Below are positions 15,191-15,405 of a stretch of DNA of 15,405 bases, piece after piece. Both the position numbers and the translations under genes were made by a program. The notes below the pieces were generated by a model. The model had not been told where the DNA came from. It saw nothing but the letters and a program-made list of their open reading frames with translations, and ran no database searches. Source of the DNA: Holosporales bacterium (GTDB taxonomy: Bacteria; Pseudomonadota; Alphaproteobacteria; BNTO01); assembly GCA_031270515.1 (NCBI GenBank), contig JAISXM010000022.1:1-15405 (forward strand), in the 5' to 3' direction. Each line of letters starts with the position of its first letter. The stretch's first letter is position 1.

Positions 15191-15362
15191 GTCCCCATAA
15201 CAAACAATTTGAATTTCGTTGCGGTTTAAGGTTTTTATCGTGGTCCAAGTTCAAATTGTTTTTATGGGCAGGTATACCGGGTCCCCATAACAAACAATTT
15301 GAATTTCGTTGCGGTTTAAGGTTTTTATCGTGGTCCAAGTTCAAATTGTTTTTAATGGCAGG
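15183..15362 (+). mobile_element. Two tandem family B elements (90-bp period)
   Basis: Copy 1 (15183-15272) and copy 2 (15273-15362) differ at only two bases near their right ends. Each begins TATACCGGGTCCCCATAACA and ends in a complementary-type terminus (CAAATTGTTTTTATGGGCAGG, then shared TATACC). Adjacent copies share the TATA junction. The high identity contrasts with the decayed copies elsewhere in the window. Confidence 0.85.
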
Positions 15363-15405
15363 ACAACACGTTCCACATAACAAACAAACATAGAATCGAG
15401 GATGG
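15363..15405 (+). repeat. Possible truncated third family B copy at the window edge
   Basis: TTCCACATAACAAACAA (15371-15387) resembles the left end of family B (GTCCCCATAACAAACAA) but then diverges, and the window ends. It could be a decayed copy continuing the array. Confidence 0.35.

Noticed and set aside
15078..15383. 101-codon minus-strand frame with a repeated 30-residue unit
   Set aside because: It is only the translation of the two tandem family B elements, and it overlaps the giant gene's start; no signals of a gene.
15183..15405. CRISPR array
   Set aside because: Copies abut directly without spacers, the unit is 90 bp, and no cas genes are present.

Overview
The window reads as chromosomal DNA from a host-associated alphaproteobacterium, most likely a member of or close to Rickettsiales/Holosporales. 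The evidence is a ribosomal protein S4 of alphaproteobacterial/Rickettsia style, the alphaproteobacterial/Methanosarcina-type phosphoserine aminotransferase, a diverged alphaproteobacterial heparinase II/III-family protein, a Rickettsia 17 kDa-type glycine-zipper lipoprotein, many degenerate palindromic repeats, and a secreted protein built from eukaryote-like domains. No species is claimed.

Layout: almost everything is on the minus strand. Reading from the left: a degenerate repeat (family B), serC (200-1495) joined to rpsD (1495-2109) by a TAATG stop/start overlap, then an intergenic patch with one family A palindrome (2205-2275) and one family B element (2290-2380). Next is a roughly 600-residue exported protein (2388-4187) that joins a Myb/SANT-like tandem, a short heptapeptide repeat and a C-terminal ubiquitin-protease-like (USP/C19-like) domain. 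A degenerate, oppositely oriented family B element (about 4230-4337) lies on its other side. A housekeeping-like block follows: heparinase II/III-family protein (4339-6069), glycine-zipper lipoprotein (6169-6651), Bax inhibitor-1 family membrane protein (6853-7563) and xthA exonuclease III (7697-8509).

The right half is accessory. Two plus-strand frames (8789-9169 and 9169-10047) together make two copies of one unknown module. A one-base length difference in copy 1 splits the reading frame at a TGATG stop/start. A second family A palindrome (10097-10178) separates them from a very large minus-strand lipoprotein-like gene (10196-15160, about 1654 residues, unknown family) with low-complexity Glu/Gly and Pro/Glu repeats. 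Its upstream side is two nearly identical 90-bp tandem copies of family B (15183-15362) and perhaps the start of a third.

How it fits together: the core genes cover translation, serine/PLP metabolism, DNA repair and envelope functions. The accessory genes all carry N-terminal export signals and look like secreted or surface factors for interaction with a host. The strongest novelty candidate is the Myb-like plus deubiquitinase-like protein, which I interpret (not prove) as a host-directed effector. Functions of the 8789-10047 locus and of the giant lipoprotein are unknown.
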